Origin: Desulfobacterales bacterium
Lineage (GTDB): Bacteria > Desulfobacterota > Desulfobacteria > Desulfobacterales > RPRI01
Direction: 5' to 3'
Length of the DNA stretch: 13,593 nucleotides
Assembly: GCA_020052975.1 (NCBI GenBank)
Contig: JAGVOC010000096.1
Span: forward strand, 1 to 13,593
Of the stretch, positions 7,648-13,593 are shown in pieces. A model generated the notes under the pieces. That model did no database searches. It was not told the DNA's origin and was given only the letters and a program-made list of their open reading frames with translations. Positions within the stretch are counted from its first letter, which is position 1; every line of letters begins with the position of its first letter. The position numbers and the translations under genes are program-made.

Positions 7648-8277
7648 ATGAAGGAACAGAAATTCCTTAATAATATCAAATGGCTGGGACATGCTGGGTT
7701 TTTAATAAAAACAAACCAAAAGGTTGTTTGCATAGATCCTTATGATATAGTTGATTATGATAAAGCGGATATAATTCTTATAACTCATTCTCATTATGAT
7801 CACTGTTCAGTTCCGGATATTAATAAAATAAGGACACCATCGACCATTTTTTTTACGGAGAAAGAGTCTGCTAAAAGCCTTTCCGGAGATGTGCGGGTAG
7901 TTAAACCAGGCGATAATTTATCTGTTTCCGGGATTGAAATTGAAGTTGTTCCTGCGTATAACACCAATAAGGCCTTTCATCCAAAAACAAATAACTGGCT
8001 GGGATTTGTAATTACAATAGAAAACAATAAAATATACCATGCAGGGGATACTGATTTGATACCTGAAATGGGCTCTTTTCCTGTTGATATAGCGCTTCTG
8101 CCTGTTTCCGGAACCTATGTAATGACTGCGGATGAAGCTGTTGAAGCTGCAAAACTGATCAGGCCGAAAATTGCCATACCTATGCACTATGATTCAATAG
8201 TGGGGTCAGTAAACGATGCGGTAAAATTTAAAAAATCTCTTGAAGGATTCTGCGAAGTAGCTATTCTTGAGAGATAA
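7648..8277 (+). CDS. Metallo-beta-lactamase-fold metal-dependent hydrolase (UlaG-like)
   Basis: A 209-residue, short member of the MBL superfamily, resembling the UlaG-like 'metal-dependent hydrolase' group. The metal-binding HSHYDH motif is at residues 47-52, preceded by LGHAGFLI (13-20), where the early His is typical of this group. Further landmarks are YHAGDTD near residue 132-138 and IPMHYDS near 176-182. These supply the usual ligands for two metal ions. Members of the group hydrolyse phosphoester or lactone-type bonds; the substrate cannot be told from the sequence. There is no signal peptide. GGAGGG lies shortly before the ATG. The gap to the cytochrome gene is 119 bp with no clear terminator. 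A repeat element begins 54 bp after the stop codon. Confidence 0.85.
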   Translation: MKEQKFLNNIKWLGHAGFLIKTNQKVVCIDPYDIVDYDKADIILITHSHYDHCSVPDINKIRTPSTIFFTEKESAKSLSGDVRVVKPGDNLSVSGIEIEVVPAYNTNKAFHPKTNNWLGFVITIENNKIYHAGDTDLIPEMGSFPVDIALLPVSGTYVMTADEAVEAAKLIRPKIAIPMHYDSIVGSVNDAVKFKKSLEGFCEVAILER

Positions 8278-8331
8278 ATCCCGTGTTTCTTTGAAAAAGC
8301 CATTTCGGGGTGTTTCTTGATATTTGATACC

Positions 8332-8478
8332 TTCGTAAAAAGTCGAGATTCAGACGGCAAAGTAAAAAGCTCATTATGCAAGGTGCACGAATCTTGAGGA
8401 ATGAAGAATACTTACTGGTACGCTACGATGACGAAAGATGAAGTGTCCGCCGCGGCGGACAGAATGATTTTTTACGAA
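8332..8478. repeat. Short inverted-repeat (MITE-like) element, copy B
   Basis: A 147-bp unit bounded by ttcgtaaaaagt (8332-8343) and attttttacgaa (8467-8478), which are inverted with 11 of 12 bases matching. It shares these ends and the self-complementary core tccgccgcggcgga (about 8447-8460) with copy A at 1928-2050, while the rest of the inside differs (for example gacggcaaagtaaaaagctc and a tactggta palindrome). It lies just before the PfkB kinase gene, and an open frame running through it creates a false N-terminal extension of that gene. Confidence 0.7.
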
Positions 8479-8526
8479 GCCGTCATATTTGGCTCAAATA
8501 TTGATTGTATGTCGCAGGAAAAAAGA

Positions 8527-9540
8527 ATGGCCGGTGGTTCAAATAGAAATTGTGAGAAAAAACTGATAGTTGGTATTGGTTCAGCCCTGATTGATATACT
8601 GGCCCTTGAAAACGACGAATTCTTAAATAAATTGGGCGCCAGAAAAGGCGGCATGACCCTTGTCGCAAATAATGTTATTGAAAACACGTTATCCCGGGCA
8701 ACAAAAAAAACCAGAATTGTTCCGGGTGGTTCTGCATGCAACACGATGGTTGGAATAGGGAAGCTTGGCGGTGCTGCGCGTTTTGTCGGAAAACTGGGAC
8801 AAGATGACTTAGGAAAATTTTTTGAAAATGATTTAAGAGAAAACAATGTTGAAGCTTTGTTATTTACATCTTCTTCTCCCACCGGAAGAGTCCTTTCAAT
8901 AATAACTCCTGACGCACAGCGCTCAATGTTTACCTGTCTTGGCGCATCTTCTGAAACAAGGCCTGAAGAGATTACACATCATTGTTTCAAGGATGCCGCT
9001 GTTGTTCATATCGAGGGTTATCTTTTATTTAACAGGGATTTAATACTTACGGCTTTGAACACCGCAAAAGCTGCCGGCGCTCTTATCTCTCTTGACCTTG
9101 CCAGTTTTAACGTCGTTGAAGAATCTAAAGATTTTCTCGAAAAGATTGTTGATGATTATGTTGATATATTAATTGCAAATGAAGACGAAGCCTTTGCGTT
9201 TACAGGTCAATCAGATGAATTGCAGGCTCTTAATGCTCTTTCAGAAAGGGCTGAGATAGCAGTATTAAAGCTTGGGGAACGTGGAAGCTATATTTGCAGA
9301 AAGGGGAAAATAATCAGGGTTGAACCTAAAGGGAATGGCCTTGCGGTTGATACTACAGGCGCCGGAGATCTGTGGGCGGCCGGATTTTTATTCGGATTTG
9401 TAAATGGTTATCCCCTTGAAAAATGCGGCGAGCTTGGTTCTGCGTGTGGCTATGAAGTCTGCCAGGTAGTAGGGGCGAATATTCCTGATGAAGGCTGGCA
9501 AAGGATAAAAGAATTGCTTAAACAGTACGCGGAGGAATAA
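8527..9540 (+). CDS. PfkB-family kinase (adenosine kinase-like / sugar kinase)
   Basis: A 337-residue ribokinase-fold enzyme that phosphorylates a nucleoside or sugar hydroxyl with ATP, in the cytosol. It contains the first PfkB signature around PGGSACNTMVGIGKLGG (67-82), FVGKLGQDD (87-94), the NxxE-type motif ANEDE (217-221), and the second signature DTTGAGDLWAAGF (275-287) with catalytic Asp281 and the anion hole. The run TPDAQRSMFTCLGAS (127-141) and the N-terminal VGIGSALIDILA resemble the adenosine kinase subgroup, but the substrate is uncertain. ATG 8527 is chosen because AGGAA lies six bases upstream and because the family's N-terminus begins shortly after it. ATG 8509 is an alternative without a binding site. 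The frame extends to 8401, but those residues are encoded mostly by repeat copy B. Its TAA overlaps the next ATG by one base, so the two genes are translationally coupled. Confidence 0.88.
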   Translation: MAGGSNRNCEKKLIVGIGSALIDILALENDEFLNKLGARKGGMTLVANNVIENTLSRATKKTRIVPGGSACNTMVGIGKLGGAARFVGKLGQDDLGKFFENDLRENNVEALLFTSSSPTGRVLSIITPDAQRSMFTCLGASSETRPEEITHHCFKDAAVVHIEGYLLFNRDLILTALNTAKAAGALISLDLASFNVVEESKDFLEKIVDDYVDILIANEDEAFAFTGQSDELQALNALSERAEIAVLKLGERGSYICRKGKIIRVEPKGNGLAVDTTGAGDLWAAGFLFGFVNGYPLEKCGELGSACGYEVCQVVGANIPDEGWQRIKELLKQYAEE

Positions 9541-10220
9541 TGGCAAAAAAGAAAGTAACAAGAAAAGAACTATTGAATGAGCCTGATGAGTTTATAACTT
9601 TTTCAGCCAAATTGCTGAAAATCATGGCAACATATAAAGTGCAATTATTGTATGCTGTCGGATTATTGATTTTAATCGGAATAATATTTTCCGGGATCAA
9701 CTATTTTTCATACAGGTCTGAAGGCCAGGCTTTTGCAATGCTCGAAAAGACAATGAAAAACTATGAGGTTTCGCTAAAGAAAAACGGCTCAGAAAAAGCT
9801 TTTACAGAAGTAAAAAATGATTTTGTAAAAATAATTGATAAATATTCCGGCAACCGCGGCGGAAAGATAGCACGGATAGAATTTGCCAATATTTCCATCA
9901 ATGCAGGCGACACTGACGGTGCAATAGATCTTTATAGGAAAGCGCTTAAAGATTTTAGTGATGATCAGACAGTAAAAAACATTATATTAAGCAACCTCGG
10001 TTATGCTTATGAAGAAAAAAATGATTTAAAATCTGCGGTAAAGTATTTTGAAATGATTGTATCAGAACCTGATACTTTTCTGAAAGACGAAGCTTTGTTT
10101 AATCTTGGAAGAATTTATGCTGCAATGGGAAACGAGAAGATGAGCAGGGATGCTTATAAGAAGATCGTATCTGAATTTGCCGGTTCTTTTTACCTTGCAA
10201 TTGCAAAAGAGCGTTCGTGA
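9540..10220 (+). CDS. Membrane-anchored tetratricopeptide repeat protein (YfgM-like)
   Basis: A 226-residue protein. A basic cytoplasmic tail (1-33) is followed by one membrane segment (about 34-55) and a helical domain predicted outside the membrane. The helical part shows TPR-like units at about 108-140, 148-178 (NLGYAYEEKNDLKSAVKYFEMIV) and 184-216 (EALFNLGRIYAAMGNEKMSRDAYKKIV). The layout resembles YfgM, the ancillary partner of PpiD at the Sec translocon in E. coli, but that similarity is of architecture and I cannot confirm orthology. TPRs bind protein partners, so a scaffolding or chaperone role is likely. The start overlaps the kinase stop (TAATG), with GGAGGA directly upstream inside the kinase gene. 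It is the last gene of that unit. Confidence 0.8.
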   Translation: MAKKKVTRKELLNEPDEFITFSAKLLKIMATYKVQLLYAVGLLILIGIIFSGINYFSYRSEGQAFAMLEKTMKNYEVSLKKNGSEKAFTEVKNDFVKIIDKYSGNRGGKIARIEFANISINAGDTDGAIDLYRKALKDFSDDQTVKNIILSNLGYAYEEKNDLKSAVKYFEMIVSEPDTFLKDEALFNLGRIYAAMGNEKMSRDAYKKIVSEFAGSFYLAIAKERS

Positions 10221-10230
10221 CAGGTTCTAC

Positions 10231-10271
10231 AAAAAAAATAACGGTCAACCGAACATTTCGGAAGACCGTTA
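10231..10271 (-). terminator. Strong hairpin with A-run: terminator for - strand transcription, or structured leader on + strand
   Basis: taacggtc (10239-10246) pairs perfectly with gaccgtta (10264-10271). Inside, ccgaa (10249-10253) pairs with ttcgg (10257-10261) around a 3-nt loop, with a symmetric AA/AA internal loop between the stems. Eight A residues at 10231-10238 precede it, so the - strand reads hairpin then U-run, the classic intrinsic terminator. On the + strand no T-run follows; instead AAGGAGG begins at the base of the stem. It does not look like a terminator of the TPR gene. Confidence 0.6.
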
Positions 10272-10281
10272 AGGAGGAAAG

Positions 10282-10344
10282 ATGAAAAACTTATCAGGTT
10301 TGAATATTTATATCTGCAAACACCTTGCCAAAACACCGTATTAA
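10282..10344 (+). CDS. Possible 20-residue small ORF or leader peptide
   Basis: The frame MKNLSGLNIYICKHLAKTPY ends in TAA. The support is its ribosome site: AAGGAGG at 10271-10277 lies four bases from the ATG, among the best in the window, and a stable hairpin sits immediately upstream. I recognise no family. No + strand gene follows for it to regulate, so it is not an ordinary attenuation leader. It might be the remnant of a longer gene, a small protein with one Cys and one His, or a chance match. No downstream continuation in another frame was found. Confidence 0.35.
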   Translation: MKNLSGLNIYICKHLAKTPY

Positions 10345-10460
10345 TATCATGCGGACAGCCATATTTTTTGATTTGCTTTTAAATTAAAATAGTTATAAGT
10401 TGTAAATAAGTAATTCTTTTCCCTGATACTTCACAATGGTTTATTGTTTTTCTCCCCTTC

Positions 10461-10628
10461 GGTTCAATAATTTGAACCCCCGATAGCCAGCCTTGAACAT
10501 AACAACTTGAATATTATAATAATTATCAGTGTTCAATATTTTGAACCAGCCGTAGGCGCATGGCTATCTTCTGTAATTAGCTGATATATCTGTGTATTTC
10601 CCGATATGCAGTGTTTAGAATTTTGAAC
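10461..10628. repeat. Three related GTTCAA-N4-TTGAAC palindromes
   Basis: Copy 1 is ggttcaa-taat-ttgaacc (10461-10478, 7-bp arms). Copy 2 is gttcaa-tatt-ttgaac (10531-10546). Copy 3 is gtttag-aatt-ttgaac (10613-10628, left arm degenerate). Their centres are 69 and 82 bases apart. Read on the - strand, copies 2 and 3 extend into a shared stretch of about 24 bases (GGTTCAAAAT then AACACTG), so part of this is also a direct repeat. They could be binding sites of a dimeric regulator or parts of a repeated RNA-forming unit. Confidence 0.55.
10493..10520 (+). promoter_or_regulatory. Promoter-like boxes between the first two palindromes
   Basis: ttgaac (10493-10498, 4/6 to the -35 consensus) and tataat (10515-10520, perfect) are separated by 16 bases. 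Palindrome 1 lies 15 bases upstream, and palindrome 2 would begin near the expected start site (about 10527). No + strand gene follows, so a transcript would be non-coding and run toward the 3' end of the regulator gene. In AT-rich sequence such matches can be chance. Confidence 0.25.
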
Positions 10629-10657
10629 CCGAATCAAGATTGATGGATTCGTATAAA

Positions 10658-10697
10658 TCCCTAAAAAGCTCATTAAGTGAGCATATTGGGACTTTTT
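10658..10697. terminator. Bidirectional hairpin at the 3' end of the response regulator gene
   Basis: gctca (10668-10672) pairs with tgagc (10678-10682) around a 5-nt loop; outside it tccc (10658-10661) pairs with ggga (10688-10691). For the - strand regulator mRNA the inner stem is followed directly by TTTTTA. For a + strand transcript the outer stem is followed by CTTTTTA. The structure overlaps the regulator's last codons. The inner stem is short, so termination efficiency is uncertain. Confidence 0.4.
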
Positions 10698-12070
10698 ACA
10701 GAGCCGTCAAGATTAAACTTTTTAAGTTTCTGGCTGAGCCCGCTTTTCCCAATACCAAGCAATGCAGCGGCATTTGATTGAACATTATTTGCCAGTTTCA
10801 TAGCTCTTTTTATCATTGATTGTTCAACCATATCGAGAGTTTCATATAATGTTGCGTTAGCGGGAATTCCGTCAAAACTAAGAGTATTGTAAACATTATC
10901 TTTAAATTCTCTTGGCAGGTCGAAAACTCTTATTCTATCTCCCGCACATAAAATCATGGCTCTTTCGATTGCATTTTCAAGTTCGCGGACATTTCCGGGC
11001 CATGTATAATCGTACAGAAGGCGTTCAACGTCCGTATCAACGCCTGTTATGCCTGGCCCTGCTTTTCTTTCTGCGGCATATTTCTTTATAAAGTGATCAA
11101 CAAGCAGGCGTATGTCTTCCAGTCTTTGACGTAAAGGCGGAATTACAACATTAATAACATTTAGACGATAAAACAGATCTTCCCTGAAACGGCCTTGTTT
11201 AACCTCCTCTTTTAACTGCCTGTTTGTTGCAGCAATAACGCGGATATCTACCAGAATCGGTTTAACTCCGCCTACTCTTTCAAAATTTCTTTCCTGAAGT
11301 GCACGAAGCAATTTTACCTGAAGTCCCTGAGAAAGTTCAGATATTTCATCAAGAAAAAGGGAGCCTCCATCTGCAAGTTCAAACCGGCCTTTCTTCATGG
11401 AAATTGCTCCTGTAAAGGCGCCCTTTTCGTGGCCGAACAACTCGCTTTCAAGGAGGTTTTCAGAAAGAGCCGAACAATTTACGGCTATAAAAGGCTTATC
11501 CCGCCTCGGACTATTAAAATGTATTGATTTTGCGACAAGCTCTTTTCCGGTACCGCTTTCTCCTTCTATTAATACAGTAGCAGAAGATGGGGAAATCTTG
11601 CGTATAGTTTCAAAGACATTTAGCATGGCGCTGCTTTTACCGATCAGGTTCCCAAAATTATACTGCAATTCAACAACATTGCGCAGTCGCCTGTTATCTT
11701 TAACAACACTGTACATGGCCATGGCTTTTTTGACATAAATAACGAGCCGCTCGTTATTGAAGGGCTTAAGTATATAATTATAAGCCCCTTTCTGCATGGC
11801 TTCCACAGCTTTTTCAACAGTCCCATAGGCTGTCATCATTATGACGGGAAGATCCGGATCTATTGCTTTAACTCTTTCAAGGAGTTCAATTCCGTCCATA
11901 AGAGGCATTTTCATATCTGTCAGCACCAGATCGATATCTGAATTCCGCACAATTTCAAGTGCAGTAATGCCATTATTTGCGGTTAGGGTTTCATATCCTT
12001 CCTCTTCAAGTATAGCGCTTAAAATAGGAGGATAGTTTTTCTCGTCATCTACTATCAAAACAGTTTCCAT
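10673..12070 (-). CDS. Sigma-54-dependent response regulator (NtrC/AtoC type)
   Basis: A 465-residue transcription activator with three domains. The receiver (about 3-118) has acidic D8/D9, phosphoacceptor D52 in TDMKMP, T80 and K102. The AAA+ domain (about 140-375) has Walker A GESGTGKE (170-177), the sigma-54-contacting GAFTGA loop (217-222), Walker B GGSLFLDE (235-242) and an arginine-rich sensor region. The C-terminal Fis-type helix-turn-helix (about 420-456) contains NNVQSNAAALLGIGKSGLSQKLKK. Phosphorylation should trigger oligomerisation and ATP-driven opening of RNA polymerase at sigma-54 promoters. The start ATG lies two bases after the sensor kinase stop, with GGGAG in the end of the kinase gene, so the pair is one operon. 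All key residues are present. Target genes are not identifiable here. Confidence 0.93.
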   Translation of the reverse strand: METVLIVDDEKNYPPILSAILEEEGYETLTANNGITALEIVRNSDIDLVLTDMKMPLMDGIELLERVKAIDPDLPVIMMTAYGTVEKAVEAMQKGAYNYILKPFNNERLVIYVKKAMAMYSVVKDNRRLRNVVELQYNFGNLIGKSSAMLNVFETIRKISPSSATVLIEGESGTGKELVAKSIHFNSPRRDKPFIAVNCSALSENLLESELFGHEKGAFTGAISMKKGRFELADGGSLFLDEISELSQGLQVKLLRALQERNFERVGGVKPILVDIRVIAATNRQLKEEVKQGRFREDLFYRLNVINVVIPPLRQRLEDIRLLVDHFIKKYAAERKAGPGITGVDTDVERLLYDYTWPGNVRELENAIERAMILCAGDRIRVFDLPREFKDNVYNTLSFDGIPANATLYETLDMVEQSMIKRAMKLANNVQSNAAALLGIGKSGLSQKLKKFNLDGSVKSPNMLT

Positions 12071-12072
12071 GT

Positions 12073-13491
12073 TTATACTCCCTGCTTTGCAGGTATTTTT
12101 ACCCGGACCTGAACACCCCGGACCGGCCTGTTTGAGATTTCAATTATACCGCTGTGAGCTTCAATGATCTTTTTTACAATTCCAAGACCAAGACCAGTTC
12201 CTTTATCTTTGGTTGAAAAAAAGGGATCCCAGATCTTATTCAAAAGATCTTCAGGAATTCCTTCCCCTTCATCTTCAAATACAATACTGATTCCGGTATG
12301 ATTAGAACTTACAGAAACAGAAATTTTTCCGCCACCAGGCATTGCCTGCATACTGTTAATAAGAATATTTAAAAATGCCTGGTACAACATATTGGAATCG
12401 GCGAATACTTCTGGGAGATTGGAGGCCCTCACAGTTTCAACAACACATCCGTTTTCTTTAAATTGCTGAGCAAGAAAAACAATGTTTTTTTCAAGAATAT
12501 CTTCTATATGGCAAGGCATAAAATCCGGATTTTTGGGCTTAGCAAAATCAAGGAAATCAGTTATAATATTATTCAGCCGGACAGCTTCTTCAACTATTAT
12601 ATCAGGAATAGAATTTGTTGGATCGAGGGTTGCAATTTTTTTCTTTAAAAGCTCGCCCGAACTCCTGATAATTCCCAGTGGATTCCGGATTTCATGAGAA
12701 ATACCAGCGACCATTTCACCTATAGATGACAAATGTTCAGCGCGTCTCAGCTGTTCTTCGAGTTTTAGACGCTCTACCGCTCGCTTTTCGATTATGTCTT
12801 CACCTCTTCTGACCACAAAAATAAGAGTAACAAAGAGACCACACATGACAACGGTTATTGTTACTATAATAAGAAGCTGAAATCTGAAAATCGTTTTATA
12901 ATCATCAGATAAATCTTCGACTATTTCAATAACGCCTACTATTGGACCCTCAGTGCCGGGTCGAGCTCTTTCGAGGCGCAGTGGAGCGAAAGCAACCATT
13001 TTAATTTCGGCTGGAAAACCAAGCAGGGTTTCAATAAAATTGCCTTTTTGTACCAGTTTTATTGATGACTCACCGACAACAGCTTTCACGTATTCCTGTC
13101 CGCCTAAATTCTCTTTTCCCACCAGGCTTTTATCAAAACTATATGAAACCATATTTTTCTTAACATCGTATATGGTTACCGAATCGACTTTATAGCCATG
13201 AAGAGTGCTGTGTATGACATTATCCATAATTTGAGATTGTTCCGGATTTCTTAACTGGATTTTTCCGTATTTTACAGAAACAGGAAGAATAAATTGTAAA
13301 AAAATCTGATGATTAAGGTTTTCAACAATAAGATTCGCATAATCTTCGCTCATTTTTAGCTGAGTTGTTCGGACCCAGTTGGTGTTCAGAGCAGACAGCA
13401 CTATTGTGCCTATAAAAATTACTATGAGACTTGAAAAGGTGAAATATTTAACAAGCCTGAACGGTTTGACTTTTTCTTCAGATGTTTTCAT
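12073..13491 (-). CDS. Membrane sensor histidine kinase, cognate to the NtrC-type regulator
   Basis: A 472-residue kinase. A membrane segment (about 18-38), a periplasmic sensor region of roughly 165 residues and a second membrane segment (about 204-227) precede the catalytic part. The sensor contains VDSVTIYDVKKNMV and a following VGKENLGGQEYVKAV, which resemble Cache-type extracellular sensors; the ligand is unknown. The H-box SSIGEMVAGISHEIRNPLG carries the phospho-acceptor H266. N-box NILINSMQAM (about 375-384), G1 DEGEGI (407-412) and the F/G2 region DPFFSTKDKGTGLGLGI (about 422-438) complete an NtrB-like HisKA-HATPase pair. I chose ATG 13491; a TTG six codons earlier (13509) keeps the frame, and neither has a clear ribosome site. 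It is followed at once by the response regulator, which it presumably phosphorylates. Confidence 0.9.
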   Translation of the reverse strand: MKTSEEKVKPFRLVKYFTFSSLIVIFIGTIVLSALNTNWVRTTQLKMSEDYANLIVENLNHQIFLQFILPVSVKYGKIQLRNPEQSQIMDNVIHSTLHGYKVDSVTIYDVKKNMVSYSFDKSLVGKENLGGQEYVKAVVGESSIKLVQKGNFIETLLGFPAEIKMVAFAPLRLERARPGTEGPIVGVIEIVEDLSDDYKTIFRFQLLIIVTITVVMCGLFVTLIFVVRRGEDIIEKRAVERLKLEEQLRRAEHLSSIGEMVAGISHEIRNPLGIIRSSGELLKKKIATLDPTNSIPDIIVEEAVRLNNIITDFLDFAKPKNPDFMPCHIEDILEKNIVFLAQQFKENGCVVETVRASNLPEVFADSNMLYQAFLNILINSMQAMPGGGKISVSVSSNHTGISIVFEDEGEGIPEDLLNKIWDPFFSTKDKGTGLGLGIVKKIIEAHSGIIEISNRPVRGVQVRVKIPAKQGV

Positions 13492-13524
13492 AAATAGAGC
13501 CAATTGCAAAACGGTTTAAGACGA

Positions 13525-13593
13525 TCAAAAAAAATGGTCGAAATAGGAATTGTTGCCCATAATGAGCCCCATGAATGCTCCAAAAGCTGCCGA
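13525..13593 (-). CDS. C-terminal end of an upstream - strand gene (partial)
   Basis: Reading the - strand from the window edge gives 22 codons and a TGA. The sequence is Gly/Ala/Phe-rich (SAAFGAFMGLIMGNNSYFDHFF), as in the end of a membrane protein. The stop is 33 bases before the chosen kinase start on the same strand, compatible with an operon. The tract is too short to name a family. The + strand alternative, an ATG at about 13534 with 20 open codons, has no ribosome site and is less likely. Confidence 0.4.
   Translation of the reverse strand, partial: SAAFGAFMGLIMGNNSYFDHFF

Larger units (their letters stand above)
10345..10672. other. Structured intergenic region between the small ORF and the regulator gene
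   Basis: 328 bp with no long open frame. The left third is plain AT-rich sequence. From 10461 it contains three related palindromes, a promoter-like pair of boxes, and an 8-bp inverted pair gatagcca (10482-10489) / tggctatc (10561-10568) enclosing the middle palindrome. A further perfect 6-bp hairpin pairs cgaatc (10630-10635) with gattcg (10646-10651). The density of paired arms suggests a regulatory region or a non-coding RNA and not simple spacer. Confidence 0.5.

Noticed and set aside
8278..8331. Possible terminator after the MBL-fold gene (cccg...cggg)
   Set aside because: Four-base arms and no T-run; could be chance.
10461..10628. Regularly spaced palindromes considered as a CRISPR array
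   Set aside because: Only three copies, repeats of about 16-18 bases with a degenerate third, unequal long spacers (about 52 and 66 bases), and no cas genes nearby.
13534..13593. + strand open frame starting with ATG at the window edge
   Set aside because: No ribosome site, only 20 codons visible, and the - strand reading looks more like protein and fits the operon direction.

Overview
The window looks like chromosome from a sulfate-reducing deltaproteobacterium (Desulfobacterota, probably Desulfobacterales-like). The evidence is an exported tetraheme cytochrome c3 with all four haem motifs, a fused diadenylate cyclase/YbbR protein, an NtrC-type two-component pair, and two short elements with TTCGTAAAAAGT termini of a kind I associate with this group. 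Base composition is moderately AT-rich. No phage, transposase, CRISPR array, rRNA or tRNA was seen. The taxonomic call is inference.

Layout. 1-805: 3' part of a DapA-family gene on the + strand, followed by a terminator hairpin (916-963). 948-1748: a convergent YkgJ-type cysteine-cluster protein on the - strand. 1749-2278: a long non-coding stretch with an inverted-repeat element (1928-2050). 2279-4770: branched-chain aminotransferase and a eukaryote-type UTP-glucose-1-phosphate uridylyltransferase, + strand, 32 bp apart. 4890-6317: diadenylate cyclase fused to YbbR domains, - strand. 6318-6698: AT-rich divergent spacer with a palindrome placed on a -10-like box. 6699-8277: stand-alone glycogen-binding (CBM48-like) protein, cytochrome c3 and a small metallo-beta-lactamase-fold hydrolase, all +. 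8332-8478: a second inverted-repeat element, which runs close to the true start of a PfkB kinase (8527-9540). The kinase is coupled by a one-base overlap to a membrane-anchored TPR protein (9540-10220). 10221-10672: a structured intergenic region. 10673-13491: sigma-54-dependent response regulator and its sensor histidine kinase, - strand, with the last 22 codons of another - strand gene at the window edge.

How the genes relate. Most are metabolic housekeeping (lysine and branched-chain amino acids, UDP-glucose, nucleoside or sugar phosphorylation). Two signalling systems are present: cyclic di-AMP synthesis and a two-component NtrC-type pathway. The CBM48 protein and UGPase both point to glycogen or glucan metabolism, but they are on opposite sides of the cyclase gene, so a functional link is only a suggestion.

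The least explained part is 10231-10697. It holds a strong hairpin with an adjoining A-run, a 20-codon ORF with an excellent Shine-Dalgarno sequence, three related GTTCAA-N4-TTGAAC palindromes, a promoter-like pair of boxes between the first two palindromes, and a hairpin overlapping the end of the regulator gene. This would fit an autoregulated small RNA or a regulatory island. That reading is untested.
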